Part shown: positions 39,350-48,266 of the stretch, in pieces
Layout of the letters: each line of letters starts with the position of its first letter
How positions within the stretch are numbered: position 1 is the stretch's first letter
DNA from: Halobellus litoreus
GTDB taxonomy: Archaea; Halobacteriota; Halobacteria; Halobacteriales; Haloferacaceae
NCBI RefSeq assembly: GCF_024464595.1
Contig: NZ_JANHAW010000001.1
Location: 248,001 to 312,000 of the forward strand
Reading direction: 5' to 3'
DNA: 64,000 bases
Translations under genes and position numbers: made by a program
Notes under the pieces: generated by a model
Databases searched by the model: none
What the model saw: only the letters and a program-made list of their open reading frames with translations
Told to the model about the DNA's origin: nothing

Positions 39350-39563
39350 AGTCTCCGTATCTGCCCGCGCCCGTGAAAAGCCGCCGGTCGACGAGGCAGT
39401 GGTGGGATCGATGACGACGAACGGTTTCGGGCGACGAACGGCTCTGGACGACGAACGACACCCGGACGGGGTCGACCGGACGTTTCCGGACGGCATACAA
39501 TGGCGCCCCGACCGGCGGGCGCGTTTCTTCAACGTTATACGGGCGGACACAGACTGGTGCGAT

Positions 39564-40202
39564 ATGGGCAAGCACATCCTGCTTCTGGGCCCGCCGGGTG
39601 CCGGGAAGGGAACGCAGTCGAAACGACTCGCCGACGAGTTCGGCCTCGACCACGTGACGACGGGCGACGCGCTCCGCGCCAACAAGGGAATGGACATCAG
39701 CGAGATGGACACGGAGTACGACACGCCGGGCGAGTATATGGACGCCGGCGAACTCGTCCCCGACGAGGTCGTCAACGCCATCGTCGACGAGGCGCTCTCC
39801 AGCGCCGACGGCTACGTCCTCGACGGCTACCCGCGAAACCTCGAACAGGCCGAGGAACTCTCGGAGATGACCGATCTCGACGCCGTCGTCTACCTCTCCG
39901 TGGACAACGACGAACTGGTCGACAGACTGACGGGGCGTCGCGTCTGCCCCGACTGCGGTGCGAGTTACCACGTCGAGTTCGAACCGCCCGAAGAGTCGGG
40001 CGTCTGCGACGAGTGCGGCGCCGACCTCGTCCAGCGCGACGACGACACCGAGGAGACCGTCCGCGAGCGGCTCCGCGTCTACGAGGAGAACACCGCGCCC
40101 GTCGTCGAACATTATCGCGAGGCGGGCGTCCTCGTGGAAGTCGACGGCGAAGGCACGCCGGACGAAGTGTTCGAGGCGATCGCGGACGTCGTCGAGCAGT
40201 AA
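39564..40202 (+). CDS. adk: adenylate kinase
   Basis: The 212-residue enzyme interconverts ATP + AMP and 2 ADP. It has P-loop [18 protein letters not shown] (6-23), the AMP-site motif [11 protein letters not shown], and a zinc LID domain with two CxxC pairs ([12 protein letters not shown] and CDECGADL). Length is that of bacterial-type long adenylate kinases, as in haloarchaea. It is the first gene of the adk-DUF106-cmk-cbf5 cluster, which in archaea usually follows secY. Confidence 0.96.
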   Translation: MGKHILLLGPPGAGKGTQSKRLADEFGLDHVTTGDALRANKGMDISEMDTEYDTPGEYMDAGELVPDEVVNAIVDEALSSADGYVLDGYPRNLEQAEELSEMTDLDAVVYLSVDNDELVDRLTGRRVCPDCGASYHVEFEPPEESGVCDECGADLVQRDDDTEETVRERLRVYEENTAPVVEHYREAGVLVEVDGEGTPDEVFEAIADVVEQ

Positions 40203-40374
40203 GGCGTCGCAGAGTCGGAACCCGTCGCGGACCAGTACAGCACCGGGACGCTACCGACGCGCGGGGTCTCGGATCGTAGAGGACGAACCGTTCTTCCGGC
40301 GCCGTTCCGGGCGCCATACCCTCACGCACGGAGAGTAAAAGGTTCATAACCGATGGGGGGCTATCTGGGAGTAG

Positions 40375-41301
40375 ATGCCACGAATCGAATCGAAGGTTCG
40401 CACCCTCGTCTCCGACGACGGGATGCGTGAGGCCGTCGAGACGGTCCTCGACCGGACCGACGACGGCGAGACCGAGGTCAAATGGCTCGACGTGAAAGGC
40501 GACATCACGTCCGGCCAGTGGGGTCGCCTCATCGAAAAGGAAGTACTCGTCGAGGGCGAGGAGGGATTCCGCGTGGCCGACGCCGAGGCGACGCGGGCGG
40601 GTCTCGAACCCGCGTCGAGTACGACCGGCGGGTCGACGTCGGAGAGCGTCACCGAGGTCCCGGACGACGACGAGTCCTCGTGGTCGACCTACGACAAGGG
40701 CGCCGCGCTCGTCACCGTCGGCCTCTTCGTCGGCTACTCGTGGAAGCCGCTCCGCGACCTCATCGGGAACACGATGGACGTCGCGCTCGGGCCGCTCGGT
40801 GAGATGCTTCCCTTCTACGCCGTCGTGATGATCCTCGCGCTGGCGACGGGGCTGTACTCGACGCTGCTTCAGGCGAACCTGATGAATATGGACAAGATGT
40901 CCGCCTACCAGGAGCGGATGAAGGACATCCAGGAGCGCCGCAAGGAAGCCAAAGAGGCGGGCGACGACGACGCCCTCGACGCGATCCAGGAGGAGCAGAT
41001 GGACGCGATGGGCGATCAGCTGGGGATGTTCAAAGAGCAGTTCCGGCCGATGGTGTGGATTATGTTCCTCACAATTCCGGTGTTCCTGTGGATGTACTGG
41101 GCGATCGGCGTCGGTCAGAACGCGACCGCGCACGTCCCGCTGGATCCGCTGGTGCTCCCGCTCCGCGGCCAAGTCGGGTGGACCGACTCGGTCATCGGGC
41201 CCATCCAGGCGTGGATCGTCTGGTACTTCCTCTGCTCGATGGGCTTCACGCAGATCATCCGCAAGAGCCTGAACATCGACATCTCGCCGACGACGAGCTG
41301 A
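40375..41301 (+). CDS. DUF106 (Ylp1/EMC3-like) membrane insertase homologue
   Basis: The 308-residue protein has a soluble winged-helix-like N-terminal part (1-80), an acidic linker and three membrane helices (about 108-128, 140-165, 225-245) plus a final one near 275-290. A charged cytoplasmic helix hairpin ([20 protein letters not shown]) lies between. This layout places it in the Oxa1/YidC/EMC3 superfamily, where the DUF106 proteins serve as archaeal membrane-protein insertases. It lies between adk and cmk, as in most archaea. Confidence 0.85.
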   Translation: MPRIESKVRTLVSDDGMREAVETVLDRTDDGETEVKWLDVKGDITSGQWGRLIEKEVLVEGEEGFRVADAEATRAGLEPASSTTGGSTSESVTEVPDDDESSWSTYDKGAALVTVGLFVGYSWKPLRDLIGNTMDVALGPLGEMLPFYAVVMILALATGLYSTLLQANLMNMDKMSAYQERMKDIQERRKEAKEAGDDDALDAIQEEQMDAMGDQLGMFKEQFRPMVWIMFLTIPVFLWMYWAIGVGQNATAHVPLDPLVLPLRGQVGWTDSVIGPIQAWIVWYFLCSMGFTQIIRKSLNIDISPTTS

Positions 41302-41404
41302 TCGGGGACGCGGCTCAAGATCCAACGACGACCCGGTGGGCCGTTCTCGCTCACCGACGGGGCGCAAAGACAACCTCTTTTACTCGCCTTCCCGCAGGGA
41401 GAGT

Positions 41405-41983
41405 ATGTTGTTGACCGTCTCTGGCCCGCCCGGGGCCGGCAAAAGTACGACCGTGAATGCGCTCGCGGACGCGTTCGGCCTCGAACACGTCAGCGGCGGG
41501 GACATCTTCCGCGAACTCGCCGACGAGCGCGGGATGTCTGCCGTCGAATTCAACAGACTCGCCGAAGAAGACGACCAGATCGACCGCGACCTGGACCGCC
41601 GGCTCCGGAACGTCGCCCTCGAACGCGACGACGTCCTCTTAGAATCCAGACTGGCCGGCTGGCTCGCCGGCGACGCCGCCGACCTCCGCCTGTGGCTGGA
41701 CGCGCCGATCGGGGTGCGGGCCGAACGGATCGCCGAGCGCGAGGACAAGTCCGCCGAGACCGCGCTCGAAGAGACCCGCGCTCGCGAAGAGAGCGAGGCC
41801 CTCCGGTACCAGGAATACTACAACATCGACATTTCCGACCTCTCGATTTACGACGTGGTCCTGAACACCGCCCGCTGGAGCGAGGCGGACGTCCCGGACA
41901 TCCTGACCGCCGCGGTCGAAGCGTACGATCCGGCGGCCGACGAGGGCAAGTACCCCGTCGAGGGCGTCAGCTACGACTTCTGA
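41405..41983 (+). CDS. cmk: cytidylate kinase
   Basis: The 192-residue archaeal-type CMP kinase has P-loop [17 protein letters not shown] (5-21), [17 protein letters not shown] for the monophosphate site and the [24 protein letters not shown]. It phosphorylates CMP and dCMP. The start ATG at 41405 fits the short promoter gap after DUF106. It precedes cbf5 by 66 bases. Confidence 0.93.
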   Translation: MLLTVSGPPGAGKSTTVNALADAFGLEHVSGGDIFRELADERGMSAVEFNRLAEEDDQIDRDLDRRLRNVALERDDVLLESRLAGWLAGDAADLRLWLDAPIGVRAERIAEREDKSAETALEETRAREESEALRYQEYYNIDISDLSIYDVVLNTARWSEADVPDILTAAVEAYDPAADEGKYPVEGVSYDF

Positions 41984-42049
41984 GATGGTGGGAGTCTCGT
42001 CGACACGGCACAGACTTCGGACGTCGACGCCCGGGGGCGGTGTCTGAGG

Positions 42050-42934
42050 ATGCCGACACTCCGTGATTCGCCCGAGGAGCGGTCGGTCGACGACCTGCTA
42101 TCGTTCGGCGTCGTCAACCTGGACAAGCCGCCGGGGCCGTCGGCCCACCAGGTGTCGGCGTGGGCGCGGGACCGGGCGGGCGTCGACCGCGCCGCCCACG
42201 CGGGGACGCTCGATCCGAAGGTGACTGGCTGTCTCCCGATCCTGCTCGGCGACGCGACCCGTCTCGCACAGGTCTTTCTCGAAGGCACGAAAGAGTACGT
42301 CGCGGTCTTGGAACTCCACGGGCCCGCACCCGCGGACCTCGACGCCGTGCTCGCGGAGTTCGAGGGCGAAATCTACCAGAAGCCCCCGCGAAAGAGCGCC
42401 GTCGCGCGTCGGCTCCGTACCCGAGAGATCCACGACCTCGAACTCCTGGAGGTCAGCGAGCGACAGGCCCTCCTGCGAATCCGTTGTGAGAGCGGGACGT
42501 ACATCCGGAAGCTCTGTCACGACATCGGCCTCGCCGCGGGGACCGGCGCGCATATGGGTGACCTTCGACGGACCGCGACCGACCCGTTCGACGACAGGGA
42601 CCTGGTCTCGACGGCGGACTTCACGGACGCGCTCGTCTTCGCCGAGGAGGGCGACGAAGGCCCGCTCCGCGAGGTCGTCGCGCCCGCGGAGCGGGCCTTA
42701 CGACACCTGCCGCGACTCACCGTCGCGTTCTCCGCGGCCGAACAGGTCGCCGAGGGCGCACCGGTGTACGCCCCCGGCGTCGTCGACGCCGACGAAGGTG
42801 TCGCCGACGCCGACGAAGACGCCCTCGTCGCCTGTTTCACGCCCGACGACTCGGCCGTCTGTCTCGGTCGGCTGGTCGGCGATCCGACCGCGGAATCGGG
42901 CGAGGCCGTCGCGCTCGAACGCGTTCTCGTCTGA
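42050..42934 (+). CDS. truB: tRNA/rRNA pseudouridine synthase Cbf5 (TruB family)
   Basis: The 294-residue protein has the catalytic motif HAGTLDPKVTGCLP with Asp55, the TruB motif KSAVARRLRTREIHDLELLE, the KxCGT-like RCESGTYIRKLCHDIG and a C-terminal PUA domain (about 215-294). In archaea Cbf5 joins Nop10, Gar1 and L7Ae in H/ACA RNPs and also modifies tRNA position 55. The PUA domain carries an acidic duplication (DADEGVADADEDA). tRNA-Pro lies just downstream. Confidence 0.94.
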   Translation: MPTLRDSPEERSVDDLLSFGVVNLDKPPGPSAHQVSAWARDRAGVDRAAHAGTLDPKVTGCLPILLGDATRLAQVFLEGTKEYVAVLELHGPAPADLDAVLAEFEGEIYQKPPRKSAVARRLRTREIHDLELLEVSERQALLRIRCESGTYIRKLCHDIGLAAGTGAHMGDLRRTATDPFDDRDLVSTADFTDALVFAEEGDEGPLREVVAPAERALRHLPRLTVAFSAAEQVAEGAPVYAPGVVDADEGVADADEDALVACFTPDDSAVCLGRLVGDPTAESGEAVALERVLV

Positions 42935-43045
42935 CGACTGTGCGGGCGTCGGGCCCGACTGTCCGCCTCCGTGAGAACGAGTCACCCCCCGCACGAGGAA
43001 ACGAAGGACTTAACGGTTCCACTCGCCTCCGATCGAATGCACAAC

Positions 43046-43116
43046 GGGACCGTGGGGTAGTGGTATCCTCTGCCGATGGGGTCGGTAGGACCTGAGTTCG
43101 ACTCTCAGCGGTCCCA
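43046..43116 (+). tRNA. tRNA-Pro(GGG)
   Basis: The 71-nt gene has acceptor GGGACCG/CGGTCCC with discriminator A and a D-loop starting GGGGTAGTGG. The anticodon stem is TGCCG/CGGTA with loop ATGGGGT, giving anticodon GGG. The T-arm is CTGAG-TTCGACT-CTCAG. CCA is not encoded. Accessory DNA starts immediately behind it; I found no second copy of its 3' end in the window. Confidence 0.94.
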
Positions 43117-43310
43117 TTGTATTTTTCCACAACATCATCCGATAACAGCAGATATAGCTGTAAGAAACGGAGGTGTGTCCGCGTGACGGCGCTCGATTTC
43201 GCGGCACAACGTGAGGCGAACTCGGTGAGCAGTTCGCCGTCGCGTCTGACCGCTACGACGTCCGAGACAACATCCGCACGATCGGCCTCTACGTCGAAGA
43301 GAAGCGGAAG

Positions 43311-43583
43311 ATGTCGAATCGACCGGTGAAAACCGGCCAAGACGAGTTCGCGACGGCGCGGTTGCCGCCGGGAGACGACGAGGAGGCGATCGTCGCGACC
43401 GGCGAAACCGCACAGGAACCACACGAAGTACTCGGGGGTACTCCGGACGCACCGGAGGCGACGGTGAAAGGCGCGTTCAGAGAACACGTCAAGGACGCTC
43501 ACGCCGATCACGGAGGCAACGGCGAGCACTCGGTGGCGGAAGTGAAAAACGCCCGCGATGCGCTGCTGGAGGGCTCACGATGA
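43311..43583 (+). pseudogene. J-domain protein, 5'-truncated and frameshifted
   Basis: The intact frame from ATG 43311 gives 90 residues and ends in a J-domain (PHEVLGGTPDAPEATVKGAF, then a helix with HAD where DnaJ proteins have HPD). The same frame is open upstream to a TGA near 43210 and reads FAVASDRYDVRDNIRTIGLY, the segment that precedes VKTGQDEFATARLP in full-length haloarchaeal J-domain proteins. A one-base deletion near 43212 would join this to a GTG-initiated frame beginning near 43182. Full-length relatives are about twice as long. It may still express the J-domain part. Four bases overlap the next gene. Confidence 0.6.
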
Positions 43584-43867
43584 GCACCCAGAACGCGCTG
43601 TCGGAGTTCGGTGGGGGTATCGAAGCAGACACTGAGGAGTGGCGTGATGCAGTCGTGTCAGACTCGAAGAGTGGCTACCTCGTCGACGTTGCGACGCAGA
43701 ACCCGGTGAACGACGCCCAGCGGTTGAAATTCCTCTGTTGTCCGGCGTGCGGCGAGCAGTGGCTGCGCGAGTGGCGGGACGCGCTGAACGACCCGCTGGC
43801 ACGGCATCTTGTCGAGGCACACGGACCGGCAGATTTCGGGCTCTCGGAGCGAGGTGAACACCGATGA
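43580..43867 (+). CDS. small zinc-finger protein of integrated element type
   Basis: The 95-residue protein has a single zinc-finger core, LKFLCCPACGEQWLREWRDA, followed by LARHLVEAHG, giving a C2H2/C2HC-like ligand set. The family is unknown. It is the middle gene of a row linked by four-base overlaps with the J-domain gene and the next gene, an arrangement common in haloarchaeal plasmids and proviruses. DNA binding is a reasonable inference. Confidence 0.65.
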   Translation: MSTQNALSEFGGGIEADTEEWRDAVVSDSKSGYLVDVATQNPVNDAQRLKFLCCPACGEQWLREWRDALNDPLARHLVEAHGPADFGLSERGEHR

Positions 43868-44112
43868 GTCGATCGCAACGCGTGGTCGGGGCGGCACCGA
43901 ACGTCGATCTTCGCGAAGCGAGCGACGAGACACCGTTCGAGCGCGACACCGACGCCCGGCGCGTGATCTCCTGCTACTGGTGCAACTGCGAGGAGTCGGC
44001 GACAATCCTGGCCGAACCGGGCCGGACGCGACGGTGGGAGCACGAGCGGTCGAATCCGTCGCACGTGGTGGAGTACTGGCGGGAAGACAGCGACACGAAT
44101 CCGGAGATCTGA
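43864..44112 (+). CDS. small CxxC protein of integrated element type
   Basis: The 82-residue protein contains VISCYWCNCEESATIL with a CxxCxC cluster, and an aromatic/charged C-terminal half. No known family is recognised. It overlaps the previous gene by four bases. It probably belongs to the same accessory transcript. Confidence 0.6.
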   Translation: MSRSQRVVGAAPNVDLREASDETPFERDTDARRVISCYWCNCEESATILAEPGRTRRWEHERSNPSHVVEYWREDSDTNPEI

Positions 44113-44115
44113 ACG

Positions 44116-44238
44116 ATAGCAACGACACAATCCGACGAGAGCGACGCTGAGGCACCGAGTGGGAAGATCATCACGTGTGCGGTTTACGGGAACATCCACC
44201 TGAACGACGCGCCGTGTAAACCGTGGTGGTGGGCCTGA
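44116..44238 (+). pseudogene. short gene with lost start codon (ATA)
   Basis: From ATA at 44116 the frame reads ATTQSDESDAEAPSGKIITC and ends LNDAPCKPWWWA at TGA 44236-44238. The regular composition, the place right after the previous stop and the TGATG junction to a following ATG suggest a real 40-residue gene whose ATG start became ATA. No start codon of standard type is available in frame. Function unknown. Confidence 0.35.
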
Positions 44239-44687
44239 TGCCTGAGAGCCCTGCGAGGCGATCGGCGGGCGACTGCCGTACGGAGCGAGCGACTGCGGAC
44301 TGTGCGACAGCGAGGAGGGCGAAGAAAATGTCTGAAAACGAAGATGCGAGACTCGGAGGAGCTACCGCTCAGTGTGTAGATAGCACCGAGTGGTCGTTTT
44401 ATCAAAGGGAGGTGTGGGAAGGAGTTCCCGCTGCGGTGGTTGTGTCAGTGGCACACTCCCAGGTAAACAGTCGTTCTGACTGCTCATCAACCCACATTGT
44501 CACCCAGATACTCTGTTTGATAAATCAAGTGAATCACCGGCCAAGTCCAAATTCAGATGTAGGAGAATCTGGACAGCAACCACTGGTTACTGACGGTGGG
44601 AGAGTGAGTCTCGGAGACGGGGTAGATTGTCTGTCGGTCTCGATGGAGGAGCCTAACGAACTGGTGGCTTTTGAACCAGAAACCCGA

Positions 44688-45194
44688 TCACTCGAGATAT
44701 CCCTGATCTTCGAGCTCGTCATACGCAAATACGTATTCGACGAGGCAGCCGAAATAGGGATATTGGTTGACGTAGTTGGTTGTCCAGGACAACGGCTCAG
44801 TCTCTCCGAAGCCGTCCAGTACCGACACGATTTTTGGAGTGTGTTGGTCGATCACCCCGACAGCCTCGTCGATATCCAGCTCGTCGGTCGTATCCGAGTC
44901 TGTGTCGTGTGTGTCAGACTCCCATGCCGTTTGGACTTGGGCCAAGGAGTTGATCGAGCCGTGGTACTTGCAGTAATCCCGGACGATTGGTTCGATGGCT
45001 CCGAGAAGATCCGACTCATCGTCGAATCTGGTCTTCTCGACTGCGAGGTCACCGCTCGCTACGGCGTTCGTGAGATCGGACGTGACACGCTCGACTGTCA
45101 CATCGTCTGGCCGGTCTAGCTCCGTGAACGATGTCTCGGTGCCGTTCGACAACCCGAGGCCGTCTCGGATCCTATCAGCGAGGTTGAATGGCAC
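44688..45194 (-). CDS. orphan hypothetical protein in accessory region
   Basis: The 168-residue acidic protein starts MPFNLADRIRDGLGLSNGTE and ends FGCLVEYVFAYDELEDQGYLE. GC content is lower than in the core genome, and codon use includes many A/T third bases. No domain is recognised. The opposite strand also has a long open frame over the same bases; the minus frame is preferred for its acidic, balanced composition and a normal ATG. Confidence 0.55.
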   Translation of the reverse strand: MPFNLADRIRDGLGLSNGTETSFTELDRPDDVTVERVTSDLTNAVASGDLAVEKTRFDDESDLLGAIEPIVRDYCKYHGSINSLAQVQTAWESDTHDTDSDTTDELDIDEAVGVIDQHTPKIVSVLDGFGETEPLSWTTNYVNQYPYFGCLVEYVFAYDELEDQGYLE

Positions 45195-45370
45195 GCGTCA
45201 AACATACAAAGTCGCGTATTTTTGTTTTGGGGACTTCATTTCGGAACTGAGCGCCTCTCACCACTCCTATGGTACGAGAACTGTTGGAATCTGATCGCCG
45301 AGCCAGATGGCAGTCTTTCTGAGGAGTCCCTCGACGGCGGTTCAGCGGAGGTGTTGGTGTCTTGATTGAA

Positions 45371-45535
45371 CTACCTGGAGACTGAGTCTCGCAGGCCGAC
45401 GAACGGCTGCAGTCGCTCGTGTTCCTCACTGCGGTCGGGGCGACGACGCTCGGATTCGAGCGCGGCTGTCGCGTTCTCTTTCAATCAGTCCTCGAGCTTC
45501 GCGAGGGCAAACAGAAAATCGCTCTCGACGTACGT
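45371..45535 (-). pseudogene. decayed VapC (PIN-domain) toxin
   Basis: Directly after the AbrB-type antitoxin stop, the minus strand reads TYVESDFLFALAKLED, a stop (TGA at 45485-45487), then LKENATAALESERRRPDRSE and further to TAG at 45371-45373. The first part matches the PIN-domain start (YVxSDFLFALxKxEDWL). The expected ATG is ACG, the Trp codon TGG is TGA, and only about 54 codons of roughly 130 remain. The toxin is therefore inactive by at least three lesions. Confidence 0.7.
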
Positions 45536-45541
45536 CCCGCG

Positions 45542-45796
45542 TCAGGCCTCTTCCTCGTCGCGTTCGGCGGCGACCTCGCGGGCCGCTTTCGAGCGCGCTT
45601 CGGCTTTGAGCTCGTCGACGTCTTTGCCCGCCAGGGCGTCGCCGACCGCCTCCTCGATCGCGGCGAGAGGGTCCTCGGCGACGGGGAACAACGCGACGTG
45701 CGAGGGGAGTTCGACGATGCGGTATTTCCGGCCGTGTTTCTCCCGGATCTCCTTGGGGAGGTAGATCGGGCCTCGCTTGTCGGCCTTCGACGTCAC
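45542..45796 (-). CDS. AbrB/SpoVT-type VapB antitoxin
   Basis: The 84-residue protein has the AbrB swapped-hairpin start KADKRGPIYLPKEIREKHG, then YRIVELPSHVALFPVAEDPL and an acidic/basic C-terminal helix rich in Glu/Arg that would bind a VapC toxin. Its toxin gene is present but broken (45371-45535). Orphan antitoxins can still repress their own promoter. ATG at 45796. Confidence 0.8.
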   Translation of the reverse strand: MTSKADKRGPIYLPKEIREKHGRKYRIVELPSHVALFPVAEDPLAAIEEAVGDALAGKDVDELKAEARSKAAREVAAERDEEEA

Positions 45797-45966
45797 ACAC
45801 GCGGGTCGTCTCGTACAAACAAAACTATTCCCGTATTTCGACTACTTTCCCCGTATCGTCTCGCGGGCCGAATCTACCGGCTCGACCCGTCCTGCGAATC
45901 CGCGTCGTCGATCGTAGTGCAGAGACAGCGAGTATCGGCTCTGGTGAAATCCTCAGTCGCTGATCG

Positions 45967-45990
45967 TTTGTTGCGGTCGTGCTGAATACA
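45967..45990 (+). repeat. 24-bp dispersed repeat, copy 1
   Basis: These bases match 48061-48084 at 21 of 24 positions. The two copies flank the lipoprotein gene 46077-47978 in the same orientation. They contain CGTGCTGAA, half of a palindrome seen complete at 48072-48102. Confidence 0.65.
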
Positions 45991-46028
45991 GAGTTCGTAT
46001 CGGTCATCGATCGGTTTGTCGCAACATC

Positions 46029-46047
46029 ATAAATATAAGAAAGCTTA
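46029..46047 (+). promoter_or_regulatory. TATA element and inverted repeat upstream of lipoprotein gene
   Basis: ATAAATATAAG (46029-46039) is a strong TATA match. It overlaps the inverted repeat ATAAG-AAAG-CTTAT (46034-46047). Transcription would begin near 46060, which favours ATG 46077 over ATG 46047 as the start. Confidence 0.45.
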
Positions 46048-46076
46048 TGATAACGGATGCCCTTTACTCTTCGATT

Positions 46077-47978
46077 ATGCATTCACGAAAACGAGACAGT
46101 CACGCATCCGGGACGTCACGTGCTCCTATCAGTCGACGAAAGCTCCTCGCGGTAAGCGGTATCGTTGCGTTCAGTGGGCTCAGTGGATGTCTGGGTAGAG
46201 TGGCCTCGGCGGTAACGAATACGGGGGCATCGCCTGCGGCTGTGTTTGCGGGGGGTGGTGGAGGCCGTGCTGCGCTGACGGTGCCCCGAGTCGTTCGATT
46301 GACGCCGACGTTTTCCGCCGATCTGGGCGGAGTCTCTGGCGAGGTTGAACTGGAGGGATGGGTCACTGCCGCGTCTGTTATGACGTCAGACTACAACTCG
46401 TCGCGGAGTAACAAGCCTTCAACGCGGTCGGCCGACGATGACGCTGATGCCGATGGCGTGGACGACGGGACTGCTGCGGCACCGGCGAACTACAATAACA
46501 CGCGGAGCAACCGGTCTACCGCTCGGCCGCCAGAAATCGTCGACGACGACCTCGAGGAGGACGACGAGACGTTCCGAGTCGTATCTCGGTTAGATAGCCG
46601 ATTGAAAGAGGCGACTGCGGCGGCCTGGGCAGCGATATCGAAACGCAGCGCTCGAACAGGTCGAAATCCAAAACTGGATAAACAAGTATCTGCCGCGATG
46701 GGTGATATGGACACGGCGCTCGCGGAGCTTCGAGCGGCGTTGCAGCGGTGTTCCAGTGAGTCCTGTGTCGTGGCCCTGGGAAACGTTGCTGACAGAGAAG
46801 CCGACCTCGCACGAGCGAAAGGATACATCGAAAACGAGGAATGGGCTGCGTTTGGCCTCAGAGGTGGAGATGACAATGATATCCTCGTTGGGGATTACCT
46901 CCTCCCGCCAGCGACGTTCGACCCGGCGGGGGCGTACAGCGCAGGCGAACAGGCTGCACTCTATCGGTATCTCGACGGGGACGCGGTCGTTGCTGAGCGA
47001 GTCACGGTGTGTCTGCCTGATGCAGAGGTGCCCGGTGGAAACGGTAGTCTCAGAGCTGGCGTGACGCCGAAGCGAATCATAGATTACCTCACGGGCCACG
47101 GGGGAGGTACGGACCATTCGTGGGGCGGGCGTATCAATGCGGCTGCCGACGGAGGGGGTGATTGCGACGATGAAGACCCGGGGAATTACCCGGGGGCGGT
47201 CTGTGGATCTTCACCGCACTTTGTGGCCGAGGTCACAGGGCCAGTGACGAGTGGGGGGTCGCTTGAAGGGGTTCGAGCGAGTGACGGAACGCTGGTGGTG
47301 ATGACTACAGGGCCTACGTCAGAGAGTGGTCCGTCGGTACTGGTCTGCCCGGCTGACGGTGAGGCATACGAACCCGCGAACTTACGGTCGTGGGGGGCTC
47401 GCTCAACGTCTCCGCCGACGCAGCTGACGCAACAGGGGCGGATTCAGGATGTGACCGTCGCACAGGTGCAGGTTCAGCCGCCGGGGTGCCCACACCCAGT
47501 CTCGGCACTGTTCTATGTTGGTCGTGGAGAGAGTGACGGACAGCTCATCTACTCGGGTGGGTGGGTCATCGACGACGCAGCGCTGTACGAGACAGCTTCG
47601 ACGGTGTTGTCGATGGCCGGACCGACGCAGGTGGTTGGTATCGAGTGTTGCTTCGATTACTCGACCGACGCTGATGGGGATGGATTCGGTGACGTGGTGA
47701 AGCGGTCGGTGTCTGGTGAGCGTGCTTGGCGGGGGGCGCGGCTCGATACCGGCACTGTGGGTGAGTTGGTGGAGAAGGGCGTCCTCACGGACGGTGGAAA
47801 GCAGGGGAACGACCCCGTCGTACGAAAGAAACCGGGTCGAACGTCAGAAACAGATGGGGAGCCATTCATCACGCACCTTGCGCTGGATGCTCCCGTGCTC
47901 CACCTCGTGAATGCCGCGAACGCATCGAACGAGGTGAAGTTCAAAGCGGGAGCCGAGTTATCGAAGGCGGTGAACTGA
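46077..47978 (+). CDS. large Tat lipoprotein with MopE-type and calcium-binding motifs
   Basis: ATG at 46077 gives 633 residues. The signal has SRRKLL (Arg20-Arg21), a hydrophobic core and lipobox LSGC (Cys38), so the protein is exported folded and lipid-anchored outside the cell. Two related Asn/Ser-rich segments occur at about 105-118 and 139-151. DADADGVDDG near 122-131 and DADGDGFGD near 545 resemble thrombospondin type 3 calcium loops. DCDDEDPGNYPGA at 362-374 matches the MopE putative metal-binding motif known mainly from bacteria. The rest is unknown. Flanking repeats and lower GC suggest acquired DNA. Confidence 0.75.
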   Translation: MHSRKRDSHASGTSRAPISRRKLLAVSGIVAFSGLSGCLGRVASAVTNTGASPAAVFAGGGGGRAALTVPRVVRLTPTFSADLGGVSGEVELEGWVTAASVMTSDYNSSRSNKPSTRSADDDADADGVDDGTAAAPANYNNTRSNRSTARPPEIVDDDLEEDDETFRVVSRLDSRLKEATAAAWAAISKRSARTGRNPKLDKQVSAAMGDMDTALAELRAALQRCSSESCVVALGNVADREADLARAKGYIENEEWAAFGLRGGDDNDILVGDYLLPPATFDPAGAYSAGEQAALYRYLDGDAVVAERVTVCLPDAEVPGGNGSLRAGVTPKRIIDYLTGHGGGTDHSWGGRINAAADGGGDCDDEDPGNYPGAVCGSSPHFVAEVTGPVTSGGSLEGVRASDGTLVVMTTGPTSESGPSVLVCPADGEAYEPANLRSWGARSTSPPTQLTQQGRIQDVTVAQVQVQPPGCPHPVSALFYVGRGESDGQLIYSGGWVIDDAALYETASTVLSMAGPTQVVGIECCFDYSTDADGDGFGDVVKRSVSGERAWRGARLDTGTVGELVEKGVLTDGGKQGNDPVVRKKPGRTSETDGEPFITHLALDAPVLHLVNAANASNEVKFKAGAELSKAVN

Positions 47979-48266
47979 GGGCGTTCAGCAGTTCTCTCGT
48001 TGCTCGGCCCTGTTCAGATAGATTCTACTGACCGGTTGAAACCCGCATCCATTGATACTTTGTTGAGGCCGTGCTGAACACATCTCCTGTATTCAGCACG
48101 CAGTTCCTATCTGGTGGTGAGGGTTTCAACAGTGCCTCTAAAACAGAATGCGCTGAGAACGAACCCAGTCAACACTCATCGGTTCGGTCACCGACCGGAG
48201 AGTAGAGCGCACCCACTAGCTGACACCACAGACATAAGATTCCGAACACACAACGCCCTAAAATGA
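47979..48266. other. intergenic region with MITE-like palindromes
   Basis: Around 48035-48129 an inverted repeat (GTTGAAACCC ... GGGTTTCAAC) encloses the smaller palindrome CGTGCTGAA ... TTCAGCACG (48072-48102). This looks like a miniature inverted-repeat element or the ends of a deleted insertion sequence. No gene is seen. Confidence 0.5.
48061..48110 (+). repeat. dispersed repeat, copy 2 with complete palindrome
   Basis: The 24-bp repeat (48061-48084) is followed by TATTCAGCACGC. A third related copy lies at 59593-59623 (ATGCTGA ... TATTCAGCACGC). Conservation of spacing between the half sites supports a shared mobile origin. Confidence 0.6.

Noticed and set aside
40585-40620. T-arm-like GGGTCTCGAACCCGCG
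   Set aside because: It lies inside the DUF106 gene in frame (RAGLEPAS), and no acceptor or anticodon arm surrounds it, so it is not a tRNA.
44223-45119. 298-codon frame on the plus strand
   Set aside because: The first 40-50 codons after the TGATG junction might belong to the eroded element, but the rest is antisense to the more plausible 168-residue minus-strand gene. No clear end of a real gene could be set.
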